Source: Micromonospora sp. LH3U1 (GTDB lineage Bacteria > Actinomycetota > Actinomycetes > Mycobacteriales > Micromonosporaceae). Taken from it: a DNA stretch of 64,000 nucleotides. Below the pieces are notes generated by a model. The model ran no database searches, was not told where the DNA came from, and saw only the letters and a list, made by a program, of their open reading frames with translations. Each line of letters begins with the position of its first letter. The stretch's first letter is position 1. Shown here piece by piece: positions 8,885 through 16,821 of this stretch. Both the position numbers and the translations under genes were made by a program. The DNA is taken from contig NZ_CP116936.1 in the NCBI RefSeq assembly GCF_028475105.1, forward strand, positions 5,269,501 to 5,333,500. The letters run 5' to 3'.

Positions 8885-9756
8885 TGCCGGCGATCAACTC
8901 GCGGCCGGTTGGCGCGCACACTTCGACCTCCGGTGGGCTGGCGAAAGCCGCCCTGCCGTACGCCGACGCGACCGGCGCCCAGGTCGTTCAGGTCTACGTC
9001 TCCAACTCGCGGGGCTGGGCGCTGCCCAGCGGTGACCCCGTACAGGACGCCCTGTTCCGCGACGGCTGCGCCGAGCGGGGCATTCCGGCGTTCATCCACG
9101 CCTCGCTGCTGGTCAACCTCGGCTCGCCCACCCCGGCCACGGTCGAGAAGTCGGCGCAGACGCTGGCGCACGCGCTGCGTCGGGGCGTGGCGATCGGCGC
9201 GCAGGCGGTGGTGTTCCACGCGGGCAGCTCAGTGGACGAGGGGCACGCCGAGGCGGCGATGCGACAGGTCCGCCAGGAGTTGCTGCCGCTGCTCGACTGG
9301 GCCGCCGACGCCGGCGGACCGATGCTGCTGGTCGAGCCGAGCGCGGGCGGTGGCCGGTCACTCGCCTCCCGGGTGGAGCAGCTCGGGCCCTACCTGGACG
9401 CGGTGGACCGGCACCCCATGCTCGGAGTCTGCTTCGACACCTGCCACGCCTGGGCGGCCGGCCACGACCTGGCGGCCGAGGGCGGCATGACGGCGACCCT
9501 GGACACCCTGATCGACACGGTCGGCGCGGACCGGCTGCGGCTGATCCACGCCAACGACTCGAAGGATCTGTGCGGCTCGACCCGGGACCGGCACGAGAAC
9601 ATCGGCAAGGGCACCATCGGGGAGCCCGCCTTCGCCGAGCTGATGGCCCACCCCGCCACCGCCGGCGTCCCGATGGTCGTGGAAACCCCGAGCGAAAAGC
9701 ACGTCGGCCACGCCACCGACATCACCACCCTCACCCGCCTAACCCCACCTGCCTAA
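8884..9756 (+). CDS. nfo: Deoxyribonuclease IV (AP endonuclease family 2)
   Basis: A zinc-dependent endonuclease IV that cleaves DNA at abasic sites in base excision repair. The protein has 290 residues, the usual length. Family metal ligands are visible: FIHASLLVNL, VVFHAGSS, LLVEPSAGG, GVCFDTCHAW, LRLIHANDSK, the RHENIGKG segment and a final VETPSE glutamate. The ATG at 8884 is chosen because it overlaps the kinase stop as TGATG, which suggests coupled translation; an ATG three codons earlier lies inside the kinase gene. Confidence 0.93.
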   Translation: MPAINSRPVGAHTSTSGGLAKAALPYADATGAQVVQVYVSNSRGWALPSGDPVQDALFRDGCAERGIPAFIHASLLVNLGSPTPATVEKSAQTLAHALRRGVAIGAQAVVFHAGSSVDEGHAEAAMRQVRQELLPLLDWAADAGGPMLLVEPSAGGGRSLASRVEQLGPYLDAVDRHPMLGVCFDTCHAWAAGHDLAAEGGMTATLDTLIDTVGADRLRLIHANDSKDLCGSTRDRHENIGKGTIGEPAFAELMAHPATAGVPMVVETPSEKHVGHATDITTLTRLTPPA

Positions 9757-9791
9757 CCCCGCCCCCCTGCCCCCATGCACGTCCCCCACCT

Positions 9792-9855
9792 CCGGTGATC
9801 AAGAGGTTTGCGTCAGATTCCGGTCTCCGGATGACGCAAACCTCTTGATCACCGG
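9792..9855. repeat. Intergenic palindrome B (GATCAAGAGGTTTGCGTC family)
   Basis: Perfect 24-base arms (9792-9815 and 9832-9855, core TGATCAAGAGGTTTGCGTCA) surround a 16-base loop. It lies between the convergent nfo and threonine aldolase genes. The arm core is identical to palindrome C at 15606-15665, while loops and outer flanks differ. Compensated arms and placement between convergent stops fit a bidirectional terminator or a dispersed MITE-like repeat. Confidence 0.8.
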
Positions 9856-9905
9856 GCTCGCAGAGGGGGTGGAGGGGCGGGGGCGGGGGCGGGGCGGGGG
9901 TGGGG

Positions 9906-10940
9906 TTAGGCCGCGGCGAGGATTCGGGGTAGGGCTGCGGCGGCGCGGTCGATGTCCGCGTCGGTGAGGCCCAGGTGGGTGACCAGTCGGGCGGTACGGG
10001 GGCCGAGCACCGAGATCAGTACGCCCTCGGCCCGCGCGGCGGCGGCCAGGGCACGCGCGTCCAGGGCGTGCTTGGTGAGGTCCAGCGCGACCAGGTTGGT
10101 GCGGACCGTGGTGGCCAGCACGCCGAACGGCGCGACCACCTCGGCGAGCCGGGCCGCCCGGGCGTGGTCGTCAGCCAGCCGGTCGACCTGGTGCGCGAGC
10201 GCGTACCGGCCGGCGGCGGCGAGGATGCCGGCCTGACGCATGCCGCCGCCCATCCGCTTGCGGATCATCCGAGCCCGTTCGATCTTCTCCGCGCTGCCCA
10301 CCACCAGCGAGCCCACCGGCGCGCCGAGGCCCTTGGAGAGGCATACCGACAGCGTGTCGAAGAGCCGCCCGTACTCGATCAGGGGCACCCCGTCCGCGAC
10401 GTGCGCGTGCCAGATCCGGGCGCCGTCGCAGTGCAGAGCGACGCCCGCGTCGTCGGCGACCCCGCGCAGATCCCGCAGGGTGGCCAGCGGAATCACCCCG
10501 CCGCCGCCGCGATTGTGGGTCTGCTCGACGGCGATCGCACGGGTGGGGACGGCGAAGTAGCCGTCCGGCCGGATCATCCCGGCCACCGTCTCCGGGTCGA
10601 TGTCCGCGCCCACCGCAGGCCAGGTCCGCGAGGAAATCCCGCCGTACGCGGCCGCGGCACCAATCTCGTACGTGACCACGTGCGCGTCGGCGTCGCAGAG
10701 CAGCTCGTCGCCGGGCGACACCAGCAGTTGCAGGGCGATCTGGTTGGCCATCGACCCGCTCGGGGCGAACAGCGCCGCCTCGTGCCCGAACAGCGTGGCG
10801 ACCTCGGCCTCCAACGCGTTGACGGTCGGATCCTCGCCGTAGACGTCGTCACCGACCTCGGCGGTGGCCATCGCCTCCCGCATCCCGGCGGTGGGTCGGG
10901 TCACCGTGTCGGACCTCAGGTCCACGAACAGGTCAGTCAC
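9906..10940 (-). CDS. ltaE: Low-specificity L-threonine aldolase
   Basis: A PLP-dependent fold-type I enzyme that splits threonine and allo-threonine into glycine and acetaldehyde. It has the DLRSDTVTRPTAGMREAM N-terminus, GDDVYGEDPTVN, the FAPSGSMANQ PLP-phosphate segment, HCDGARIWHA, and the Schiff-base lysine in SVCLSKGLGAPVGS. The length of about 344 residues is normal. Start choice: GGAAAGG lies at 10947-10953, six bases before a GTG at 10940, whereas an ATG at 10946 directly abuts it. The in-frame extension further upstream is read from the 58-bp tandem repeats and is not protein-like. Confidence 0.9.
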   Translation of the reverse strand: MTDLFVDLRSDTVTRPTAGMREAMATAEVGDDVYGEDPTVNALEAEVATLFGHEAALFAPSGSMANQIALQLLVSPGDELLCDADAHVVTYEIGAAAAYGGISSRTWPAVGADIDPETVAGMIRPDGYFAVPTRAIAVEQTHNRGGGGVIPLATLRDLRGVADDAGVALHCDGARIWHAHVADGVPLIEYGRLFDTLSVCLSKGLGAPVGSLVVGSAEKIERARMIRKRMGGGMRQAGILAAAGRYALAHQVDRLADDHARAARLAEVVAPFGVLATTVRTNLVALDLTKHALDARALAAAARAEGVLISVLGPRTARLVTHLGLTDADIDRAAAALPRILAAA

Positions 10941-11111
10941 AATCATCCTTTCCAGTGCCGACTGCGGGGCTCGCAAGCTCACTCCTCGCGTCAGCCACAA
11001 TCATTCCTTCGGCTACCGACTGCGGGGCTCGCAAGCTCACTCCTCGCGTCAGCCACAATCATTCCTTCGGCTGCCGACTGCGGGGCTCGCAAGCTCACTC
11101 CTCGCGTCAGC
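10938..11111. repeat. Three 58-bp tandem repeats between aroG and ltaE
   Basis: Units begin at 10938, 10996 and 11054, with an exact 58-bp period, and end at the aroG stop. Each contains the core CGACTGCGGGGCTCGCAAGC followed by TCACTCCTCGCGTCAGCCAC. On the minus strand each copy carries a GGAATGATTGTG segment that resembles the ltaE ribosome site and start (GGAAAGGATGATTGTGACTG). The two units nearer aroG differ from each other by one base; the ltaE-proximal unit is diverged in the start region. The tract fills the whole aroG-ltaE gap. Confidence 0.9.
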
Positions 11112-12513
11112 CACGGAGCATCTCGGCTACGAGGAAAGCCAACTCCAACGACTGCTGGGTGTTCAATCGCGGGTCGCAGGCGGTTTCGTACCGGTCGGGC
11201 AGGTCCAGATCCTCGATGCCCTGGGCGCCGCCGAGGCATTCGGTGACGTCCTCGCCGGTCAACTCGACGTGCAGGCCACCGGGGTGAGTGTCCAGCCCCC
11301 GGTGCACCTCGAAGTAGCCCAGCACCTCGTCGACGATGCGGTCGAAATGCCGGGTCTTGTAGCCGTTGGACGACTCGTGCGTGTTGCCGTGCATCGGGTC
11401 GCACTGCCAGACCACCTTGGCGCCGGAGGCGGTGACCTTGGCGACGATCGGCGGCAGGGCGTCGCGCACCCGGTGGTTACCCATCCGGCTGATCAGGGTG
11501 AGCCGGCCGGGGATGTTGTCCGGGTTGAGCTTCTCGCACAGCTCGATCGCCTCGTCCGGGGAGGTGGTCGGGCCGAGCTTGACGCCGATCGGGTTGGCGA
11601 TCCGGGAGATGAAGTCGATGTGCGCGCCGCTGATCTGCCGGGTGCGCTCGCCGATCCAGAGGAAGTGCCCGGAGAGCCCGTACGCCCGGCGGTCGGAGAC
11701 CCGGGTGAGCGCCCGGTCGTACTCCAGGGCGAGGGCCTCGTGGGAGCAGTAGAGCGTGACGGTACGCAGCGCCTCGTCGTCGGTCATCCCACAGGCCCGG
11801 ATGAAGGCCAGCGCCCGGTCGATCTCCCGGGCGATCGCCTCGTAGCGCTCCCCCGCCGGGGAGTTCTTCACGAAGCCCTTGTTCCAGTCGTGCACGGCGT
11901 GCAGGTCGGCGAGCCCGCCGGCGAGGTACGCCCGGAGCATGTTCATCGCCGCCGCCGAGTTGGCGTACGCCCGGATCATGCGCTGCGGGTCGGCGACCCG
12001 GGCGGCCGGGTCGGCCTCCAGCGAGTTGATCAGGTCGCCGCGGTAGGCGGGCAGGCCGCGGGCGTCGGTGGGCAGTGACCGGGGCTTCGTGTACTGGCCG
12101 GCGACCCGGGCGACCTTGACCACCGGCAGCGACGCGCCGTAGGTGAGCACGATCGCCATCTGGAGCAGGGTGCGGGCGTTGGCCAGCAGGTGGCTCTCGG
12201 TGTTGTCGACGAAGGTCTCGGCGCAGTCGCCGCCCTGGAGCAGGAACGCCTTGCCCTCGCAGACCAGGGCGAGCTTCTGCCGGAGTTGGTCCACCTCGTA
12301 GGGCGCGACGACCGACGGCACGGTGTCGAGCACCTTGCACACCTCGGCGACGGCCGCAGGGTCGGACCACGGCGGGATCTGCTCGCGGGGCAACTCCCGC
12401 CAGCGGTCCAGGCCGAGGGCGGCGTCCTCGGCGGAGTCGACGGTCGGACGGCTGGTCTGCAGGCCCGGGCTGCCCACCGCGGGATGGCTCAGCTGATGCC
12501 ACTCATGGCGCAT
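11107..12513 (-). CDS. aroG: Class II 3-deoxy-7-phosphoheptulonate synthase
   Basis: First enzyme of the shikimate pathway, condensing PEP and erythrose 4-phosphate. The 468-residue protein is full length for the plant-like class II family. Landmarks are LLQGGDCAETF near residue 90, VARVAGQYTKPRS, GGLADLHAVHDWN, SGHFLWIGERTR, LGPTTSPDEAI, and the metal/PEP-site VWQCDPMHGNTHESSNGYKT. The ATG at 12513 (MRHEWHQLSHPAV) is chosen because the extension upstream is low-complexity Arg/Pro. It matches Rv2178c in position relative to pknL. The TGA lies at the edge of the 58-bp repeats. Confidence 0.95.
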   Translation of the reverse strand: MRHEWHQLSHPAVGSPGLQTSRPTVDSAEDAALGLDRWRELPREQIPPWSDPAAVAEVCKVLDTVPSVVAPYEVDQLRQKLALVCEGKAFLLQGGDCAETFVDNTESHLLANARTLLQMAIVLTYGASLPVVKVARVAGQYTKPRSLPTDARGLPAYRGDLINSLEADPAARVADPQRMIRAYANSAAAMNMLRAYLAGGLADLHAVHDWNKGFVKNSPAGERYEAIAREIDRALAFIRACGMTDDEALRTVTLYCSHEALALEYDRALTRVSDRRAYGLSGHFLWIGERTRQISGAHIDFISRIANPIGVKLGPTTSPDEAIELCEKLNPDNIPGRLTLISRMGNHRVRDALPPIVAKVTASGAKVVWQCDPMHGNTHESSNGYKTRHFDRIVDEVLGYFEVHRGLDTHPGGLHVELTGEDVTECLGGAQGIEDLDLPDRYETACDPRLNTQQSLELAFLVAEMLRG

Positions 12514-12599
12514 GACAGAAAGCGTACGGCGACCGGGGGTGTGCCCGGGCGGCGAGGGGGACGGTTCCGGCAGGTGGGAGATCAAGAGCCGGGCGCTGG

Positions 12600-13109
12600 T
12601 CAGGACGCGCGGGTGGGGACGACGCCGGTCGGCGTCGGGGCGGCGGGCGTGCCGCCCGGTGCCTCCCCGGCGATGCACCAGTCGCTTCCGTCGCGAGTGA
12701 CGGTGAACACCAGCGGCCGGGCGACGGTCCGTTTGCCGGCGGTGACCGAGACCGAGACGCTGACCTCCTGCCCGAGCGGACCGGACCGGATGTCGGTGAT
12801 GGCCGCCTCGGGCACCTGGAAGTGATCGGCGAAGTCGCCGTTGGGGCCGGTGGCACCCAGGTCGAAGCCGTCGTGCAGCAGAGCGCAGAGCTGGCTACGG
12901 CCGGCGGCGACGTCCTTGGCGGTCATCGCGTCGAGGTACGCCTGCACGCGCTCGCGGGAGCGGGTGGCGGCCTCCTCGGCGGGGGCTCGCTGGGGCTTGG
13001 CGGCGGGCTCATCCTTGGCATCGCCGCCGATTCCGCAGCCGACCAGGGCGACCGGCAGCAGCACCAGCCCGGCGGCGGTCGCCGCCAGCCTGCGGTGGGT
13101 CGGGCGCAT
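12600..13109 (-). CDS. Putative secreted lipoprotein
   Basis: A 169-residue protein with a lipoprotein signal peptide: MRPTHRRLAATAAGL, a hydrophobic core, then the lipobox LVGC with the cysteine near residue 25. The mature part begins with a charged Ala/Pro/Lys linker. A domain follows (RVQAYLDAMTAKDVAAGRSQ, LCALLHDG, FTVTRDGSDWCIAG) with the NTF2/DUF4878-like look of small actinomycete lipoproteins. The ATG at 13109 is preceded by GGAGG. Two cysteines in the mature domain could form a disulfide. Its function is unknown. Confidence 0.7.
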   Translation of the reverse strand: MRPTHRRLAATAAGLVLLPVALVGCGIGGDAKDEPAAKPQRAPAEEAATRSRERVQAYLDAMTAKDVAAGRSQLCALLHDGFDLGATGPNGDFADHFQVPEAAITDIRSGPLGQEVSVSVSVTAGKRTVARPLVFTVTRDGSDWCIAGEAPGGTPAAPTPTGVVPTRAS

Positions 13110-13290
13110 GACCACCTCCGTCGACGGTGAGATCGAGACGTGCCGAGCCGCGAGTCTGCCACATCCCGCTGGCCCAGCCCAACGACGGCGGCCCGGCCGA
13201 CGCTGGGCGTCGGCCGGGCCGGGGTCGTCACGGGCGGGGAGGGACGGTGCGGCCCCTCCCCGCCGTGTGGGTGGTGCGTCGGCCTTCGGC

Positions 13291-14922
13291 TCAGCCGAGA
13301 CCGCCCTTGATGGCGCCAATGAGCTCGCCGTTGCCGGTGTCACCGGAGAGCTCCCAGAAGAACGCGCCACCGAGGCCCTGGTTGTTCGCGTACGTCATCT
13401 TGCCGTTGATGGTCGACGGGGTGTCGTAGCTCCACCAGTTGCTGCCGCACTTGGCGTACGCGGTGCCGCCGACCGTCCCGGTGGCCGGGCAGGTGTTCTT
13501 GAGGACCTTGTAGTCCTCGATGCCCGCCTCGTAGGTGCCCGGTGCCGCGCCGGTGGCGCTGCCACCCGGGGCGGCCTGGGTGACCCCGGTCCAGCCCCGG
13601 CCGTAGAAGCCGATGCCGAGCAGCAGCTTGTTGGCCGGTACGCCCTTGCTCTTGAGCTTCTGGATCGCCGCGTCCGAGTTGAAGCCCTGCTGCGGAATGC
13701 CGGTGTACGAGGTGAGCGGCGAGTGCGGTGCCGTCGGGCCCTGGGCGGCGAAGGCGCCGAAGTAGTCGTACGTCATCGGCATCAGCCAGTTGAGGCTGCC
13801 CATGGCCCCGGCGTAGTCGGTGGCGTCGATCTTGCCGCCGTTGCTGCCGTCCGCGGTGATCGCGGCGGTGACCAGGGCGTTGGAGCCGAACTTCGACCGC
13901 AGCGCGCCGACCACGTTCTTGAACGCGTTCGGACCGCTGGTGTCACAGCTCAGGCCGCAGGCGTTCGGGTACTCCCAGTCGACGTCGATGCCGTCGAAGA
14001 CGTCCGACCAGCGCGGGTCCTCGACCAGGTTGTAGCAGCTCTCGGCGAACGCGGCCGGGTTCTGCGCGGCCTGGGTGAAGCCGCCGGACCAGGTCCAACC
14101 GCCGAACGACCAGATCACCTTGAGGTGCGGGTTCATCTGCTTGAGCTTGCGCAGCTGGTTGAAGCTGCCCCGTAGCGGCTGGTCCCAGGTGTCGGCGACG
14201 CCGTCCACGCTGTCCGCCGCCGTGTACGCCTTCTCGAAGTCGGCGTAGCTGTCGCCGATGGAGCAGCGGCCACCGGTGGTGTTGCCGAAGGCGTACAGGA
14301 TGTGGGTCAGCTTGGCGGCGGAGCCGCTGGTCTGGATGTTCTTGACGTGGTAGTTGCGGGCGTAGACGCCCCACTCGGCGAAGTAACCGACGACCTTCTT
14401 GCCACCCGGGTTCGGCGGTGTGGTGGTCGGCGGTGGCGTGGTGGGCGGGGTGGTGGTGGGTGGCGTCGTAGTGGGCGGGGTGGTGGTCGGCGGCGTCGTG
14501 GTCGGCGGGGTGGTCGGGGTGCCGCCGCCGCACGGTGCGCCGTTGACGGTGCAGTTCAGCGGTGCCTTGAAGGCGCCGGTGCCGTTGTAGCCCCAGTTGA
14601 ACGAGGCACCCGGGGCGAGCCCGCCGGCCCAGCTCTTCTTGACCGCGACGTAGTGGTTGCCGCTGCTGGTCACGTCGGCGTCCCAGGCGCTGCTGATGGT
14701 GGTGCCCGAGGGCAGGTCGAACTCGATGCGCCAGGTGTTGACCGTGGCACTCGACCCGTTGGTGACGGTCACCTTCGTTTCGTGACCGGTCCCCCAGTCC
14801 TGCGCCTTGGTGAACGTGGTGGTGACCGTGCCGGCGCCGAACGCGGTGGTCATCGGCACCGCGGCGACGGTCACGGCGACCACGGCACCGGCCCAGAGGG
14901 CCCGGCGGAGCGATCTTTTCAT
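13291..14922 (-). CDS. Secreted GH18 chitinase with CBM2 domain
   Basis: A modular secreted enzyme of 543 residues that hydrolyses chitin. Order: Sec signal peptide (MKRSLRRALWAGAVVAVTVA, cleavage after AFGA), CBM2 binding module (about 30-132, with a Cys near each end), a Pro/Thr linker of repeated PPTTT units (about 134-175), then a GH18 barrel. The catalytic motif DGIDVDWEYP carries the acid glutamate; FGGWTWSGG and MPMTYDYFG are also family-typical. GGGAGA lies seven bases before the ATG at 14922. An imperfect palindrome just upstream (14941-14958) may control expression. Confidence 0.94.
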   Translation of the reverse strand: MKRSLRRALWAGAVVAVTVAAVPMTTAFGAGTVTTTFTKAQDWGTGHETKVTVTNGSSATVNTWRIEFDLPSGTTISSAWDADVTSSGNHYVAVKKSWAGGLAPGASFNWGYNGTGAFKAPLNCTVNGAPCGGGTPTTPPTTTPPTTTPPTTTPPTTTPPTTPPPTTTPPNPGGKKVVGYFAEWGVYARNYHVKNIQTSGSAAKLTHILYAFGNTTGGRCSIGDSYADFEKAYTAADSVDGVADTWDQPLRGSFNQLRKLKQMNPHLKVIWSFGGWTWSGGFTQAAQNPAAFAESCYNLVEDPRWSDVFDGIDVDWEYPNACGLSCDTSGPNAFKNVVGALRSKFGSNALVTAAITADGSNGGKIDATDYAGAMGSLNWLMPMTYDYFGAFAAQGPTAPHSPLTSYTGIPQQGFNSDAAIQKLKSKGVPANKLLLGIGFYGRGWTGVTQAAPGGSATGAAPGTYEAGIEDYKVLKNTCPATGTVGGTAYAKCGSNWWSYDTPSTINGKMTYANNQGLGGAFFWELSGDTGNGELIGAIKGGLG

Positions 14923-14940
14923 AAGGCGTCTCCCGAACTG

Positions 14941-14958
14941 TTAGGAAACTTTCCAAAA
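14941..14958. promoter_or_regulatory. Candidate operator upstream of the chitinase
   Basis: TTAGGAAACTTTCCAAAA contains the palindrome GGAAA-C-TTTCC at 14944-14954, 18-35 bases upstream of the chitinase ATG. Its AT content and symmetry stand out locally. A regulator binding here would probably act on chitinase transcription or early elongation. The regulator is not identified. Confidence 0.4.
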
Positions 14959-15090
14959 GCGATGGTGAGACGGTACTCACGCCGTCATCACTTCGTCAAG
15001 ATGTCCATGTTTCGATTTCTTCTGGTGCATCTTGTGCGCGAGGCCCGCCCGCCCCCGAAACCCCGCCCAACCGGCGCGTAGCCTCGGTCC

Positions 15091-15588
15091 ATGACCGTCT
15101 TCGACATCCCGATCGGCGCCCTCAACGGCGGCCCTGCCGAGCTGGCCCGCTACCGCGGCAAGGCGCTGCTGGTCGTCAACGTGGCTTCCCGCTGCGGCCT
15201 CACCCCCCAGTACGCCGGCCTCCAGACGCTCGCGGACTCCTACGCCGACCGTGGCCTGGTGGTGCTCGGCGTCCCCTGCAACCAGTTCGCTGGGCAGGAG
15301 CCGGGCAGTAGCGCCGAAATCAGCGACTTCTGCCAGGTCAACTACGGCGTGACCTTCCCGCTGACCGAGAAGGTCGACGTCAACGGCCCCGAGCGACACC
15401 CGCTCTACACCGCGCTGGTGGACGCCCCGGACGCCGACGGGCACACCGGAGACGTCCGGTGGAACTTCGAGAAGTTCCTGGTGGCCCCGGACGGCACGGT
15501 CGCCGCGCGCTTCGCCCCGACGGTCGAGCCCGCCGCCGACGAGCTGCGCGTCGCCATCGAAAAGGCGCTCCCCACCACCACCGCCTGA
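15091..15588 (+). CDS. Glutathione peroxidase family (thioredoxin-type) peroxidase
   Basis: A 165-residue peroxidase reducing hydroperoxides. It has the peroxidatic cysteine in NVASRCGLTPQY (Cys, not selenocysteine), the VLGVPCNQFAGQEPGS motif and the RWNFEKFLV motif, which supplies the catalytic Trp and Asn. Bacterial members of this size usually take electrons from thioredoxin. The ATG at 15091 fits the family N-terminus (MTVFDIPI). The gene is divergent from the chitinase across 168 bp and is followed by palindrome C. Confidence 0.92.
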   Translation: MTVFDIPIGALNGGPAELARYRGKALLVVNVASRCGLTPQYAGLQTLADSYADRGLVVLGVPCNQFAGQEPGSSAEISDFCQVNYGVTFPLTEKVDVNGPERHPLYTALVDAPDADGHTGDVRWNFEKFLVAPDGTVAARFAPTVEPAADELRVAIEKALPTTTA

Positions 15589-15605
15589 GGCTCACCCCGA
15601 GGCGT

Positions 15606-15665
15606 GTTGATCAAGAGGTTTGCGTCAGCCGAAGGCCCGCTCCAGACGCAAACCTCTTGATCAAC
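15606..15665. repeat. Intergenic palindrome C (GATCAAGAGGTTTGCGTC family)
   Basis: Perfect 21-base arms at 15606-15626 and 15645-15665 (GTTGATCAAGAGGTTTGCGT plus C) with an 18-base loop. The arm core equals palindrome B. It lies 17 bp after the peroxidase stop and abuts the truncated GNAT fragment, so it may have taken part in that truncation. Confidence 0.8.
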
Positions 15666-15841
15666 GCGTCAACATGATCGTCGACCACCCGGACGAACCG
15701 CTCCTCACCGGAGAGTGGCACGTCGCTGGAGAGCCGGTCGACGACCAGCGTGCGCAGTACGTTGTGCAGGACCGGCTCGCGGCACAGCCAGGTGTCGGCG
15801 CCCGCGACGAAGGCCGCGAGATCCTCGGTGCGGCAGCGCAC
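15664..15841 (-). pseudogene. Truncated N-terminal fragment of a GNAT-type acetyltransferase
   Basis: On the minus strand a GTG at 15841 opens a reading frame RTEDLAAFVAGADTWLCREP, then VLHNVLRTLVVDRLSS and GEERFVRVVDDH. This resembles the first 55-60 residues of GNAT acetyltransferases (alpha1-alpha2 followed by the first strand). At about 15665 it runs into palindrome C and the reading continues only through the hairpin (ALIKRFASGAGLRLTQTS) to a stop at 15611. The acetyl-CoA-binding half is missing. It probably has no function. GNAT identity is inferred from pattern. Confidence 0.5.
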
Positions 15842-15938
15842 GGCACCGGTCCTCGTTCACGGCCAGCGCCCCGGCAACCGGAATAACCCACCACGTCGGT
15901 CGGGAATTCGTCGCGGATGGACGGAGTTGGGAACGAAC

Positions 15939-16613
15939 ATGACAACTGTGGGACTGATCGGCAGTGGCAACATCGGCAGCGCGTTGGCCCGACTGGCGGT
16001 GGACGCCGGCTACGACGTGGTGCTGAGCAACTCGCGCGGCCCGGAGACGCTGAAGGACCTCGTCGACGAGTTGGGCGAGCACGCCAGCGCCGGCACGGCA
16101 CAGGACGCGGCGGCGGTCGGCGATCTGGTGGTGGTCACCGTGCCGTTGAAGGCGTACCGCGCGGTGCCCGTGGAGCCACTGGCCGGCAAGGTCGTCATCG
16201 ACACCAACAACTACTACCCGCAGCGTGACGGGACCTTCCCCGAGTTGGACTCCAACGAGACCACCAGCAGCGAACTGCTCCAGCGGCACCTGCCGGGCGC
16301 CCGGGTGGTCAAGGTCTTCAACAACATCTACTTCAAGCACCTGGCCGCGCTCCCCCGGCCGTCCGGCGCGGCCGACCGCAGCGCCCTCGCGATCGCGGGC
16401 GACGACGCCGCCGCGAAGGCCGAGGTGACGGCCTTCCTGGACCGGATCGGCTACGACGCGGTCGACGTCGGGTCGCTGGCCGAGGGGTGGCGCTACCAGC
16501 CGGACACCCCGGCGTACGGCACGCTCTACTCCTCCGACCCGACCAACTGGGAGCACCCGGCCCAGGGCGACGCCGAGAAGGTACGCGCCGCCCTGGCCGC
16601 CGCGACCCGCTGA
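15939..16613 (+). CDS. NADPH-dependent F420 reductase-like NAD(P)-binding protein
   Basis: A 224-residue Rossmann-fold protein of the F420-dependent NADP oxidoreductase-like family. The N-terminus MTTVGLIGSGNIGSALARLA gives the GxGxxG nucleotide site, followed by VVLSNSRGPETL, whose Ser-Arg suits NADPH phosphate. VVIDTNNYYPQRDG and VVKVFNNIYFKHL are family-typical. Whether it uses F420 or acts on another substrate cannot be told; many homologues are annotated only as NAD(P)-binding. The ATG at 15939 is chosen at the start of the Rossmann fold. The GNAT relic lies on the other strand just upstream. Confidence 0.8.
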   Translation: MTTVGLIGSGNIGSALARLAVDAGYDVVLSNSRGPETLKDLVDELGEHASAGTAQDAAAVGDLVVVTVPLKAYRAVPVEPLAGKVVIDTNNYYPQRDGTFPELDSNETTSSELLQRHLPGARVVKVFNNIYFKHLAALPRPSGAADRSALAIAGDDAAAKAEVTAFLDRIGYDAVDVGSLAEGWRYQPDTPAYGTLYSSDPTNWEHPAQGDAEKVRAALAAATR

Positions 16614-16821
16614 GCAACGCCGCTGCCCTCCCTGCGATCGCCTACCGGGCGCTCGCGCGGAGGGCGGCGGCGATTTCGTCCTCGGACGGGGTGAGGGCGG
16701 GCGGCGACAGCAGCGGAGCGGCGGGAAAAACATCGCCTCGGCAACTTGCGCCGCAGTCCCGTACACGGGACCCTGTTCTCTGGGTTGCCGCCCGCTCACC
16801 GAAAGTGCTTCCGGAGGCGAC

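Noticed and set aside
11477..12502. 341-codon frame within aroG on the same strand
   Set aside because: Out-of-frame shadow of the class II DAHP synthase, Arg/Pro-rich with no motif.
14400..14520. Short tandem repeats of ACC/CCG triplets, possibly a CRISPR-like or satellite repeat
   Set aside because: They encode the Pro/Thr linker of the chitinase and are explained by that domain.
16642..16725. Minus-strand segment ALTPSEDEIAAALRASAR resembling the C-terminal end of an aldolase-type gene
   Set aside because: Only about 25 residues look protein-like and no further homologous part follows; too short to call.
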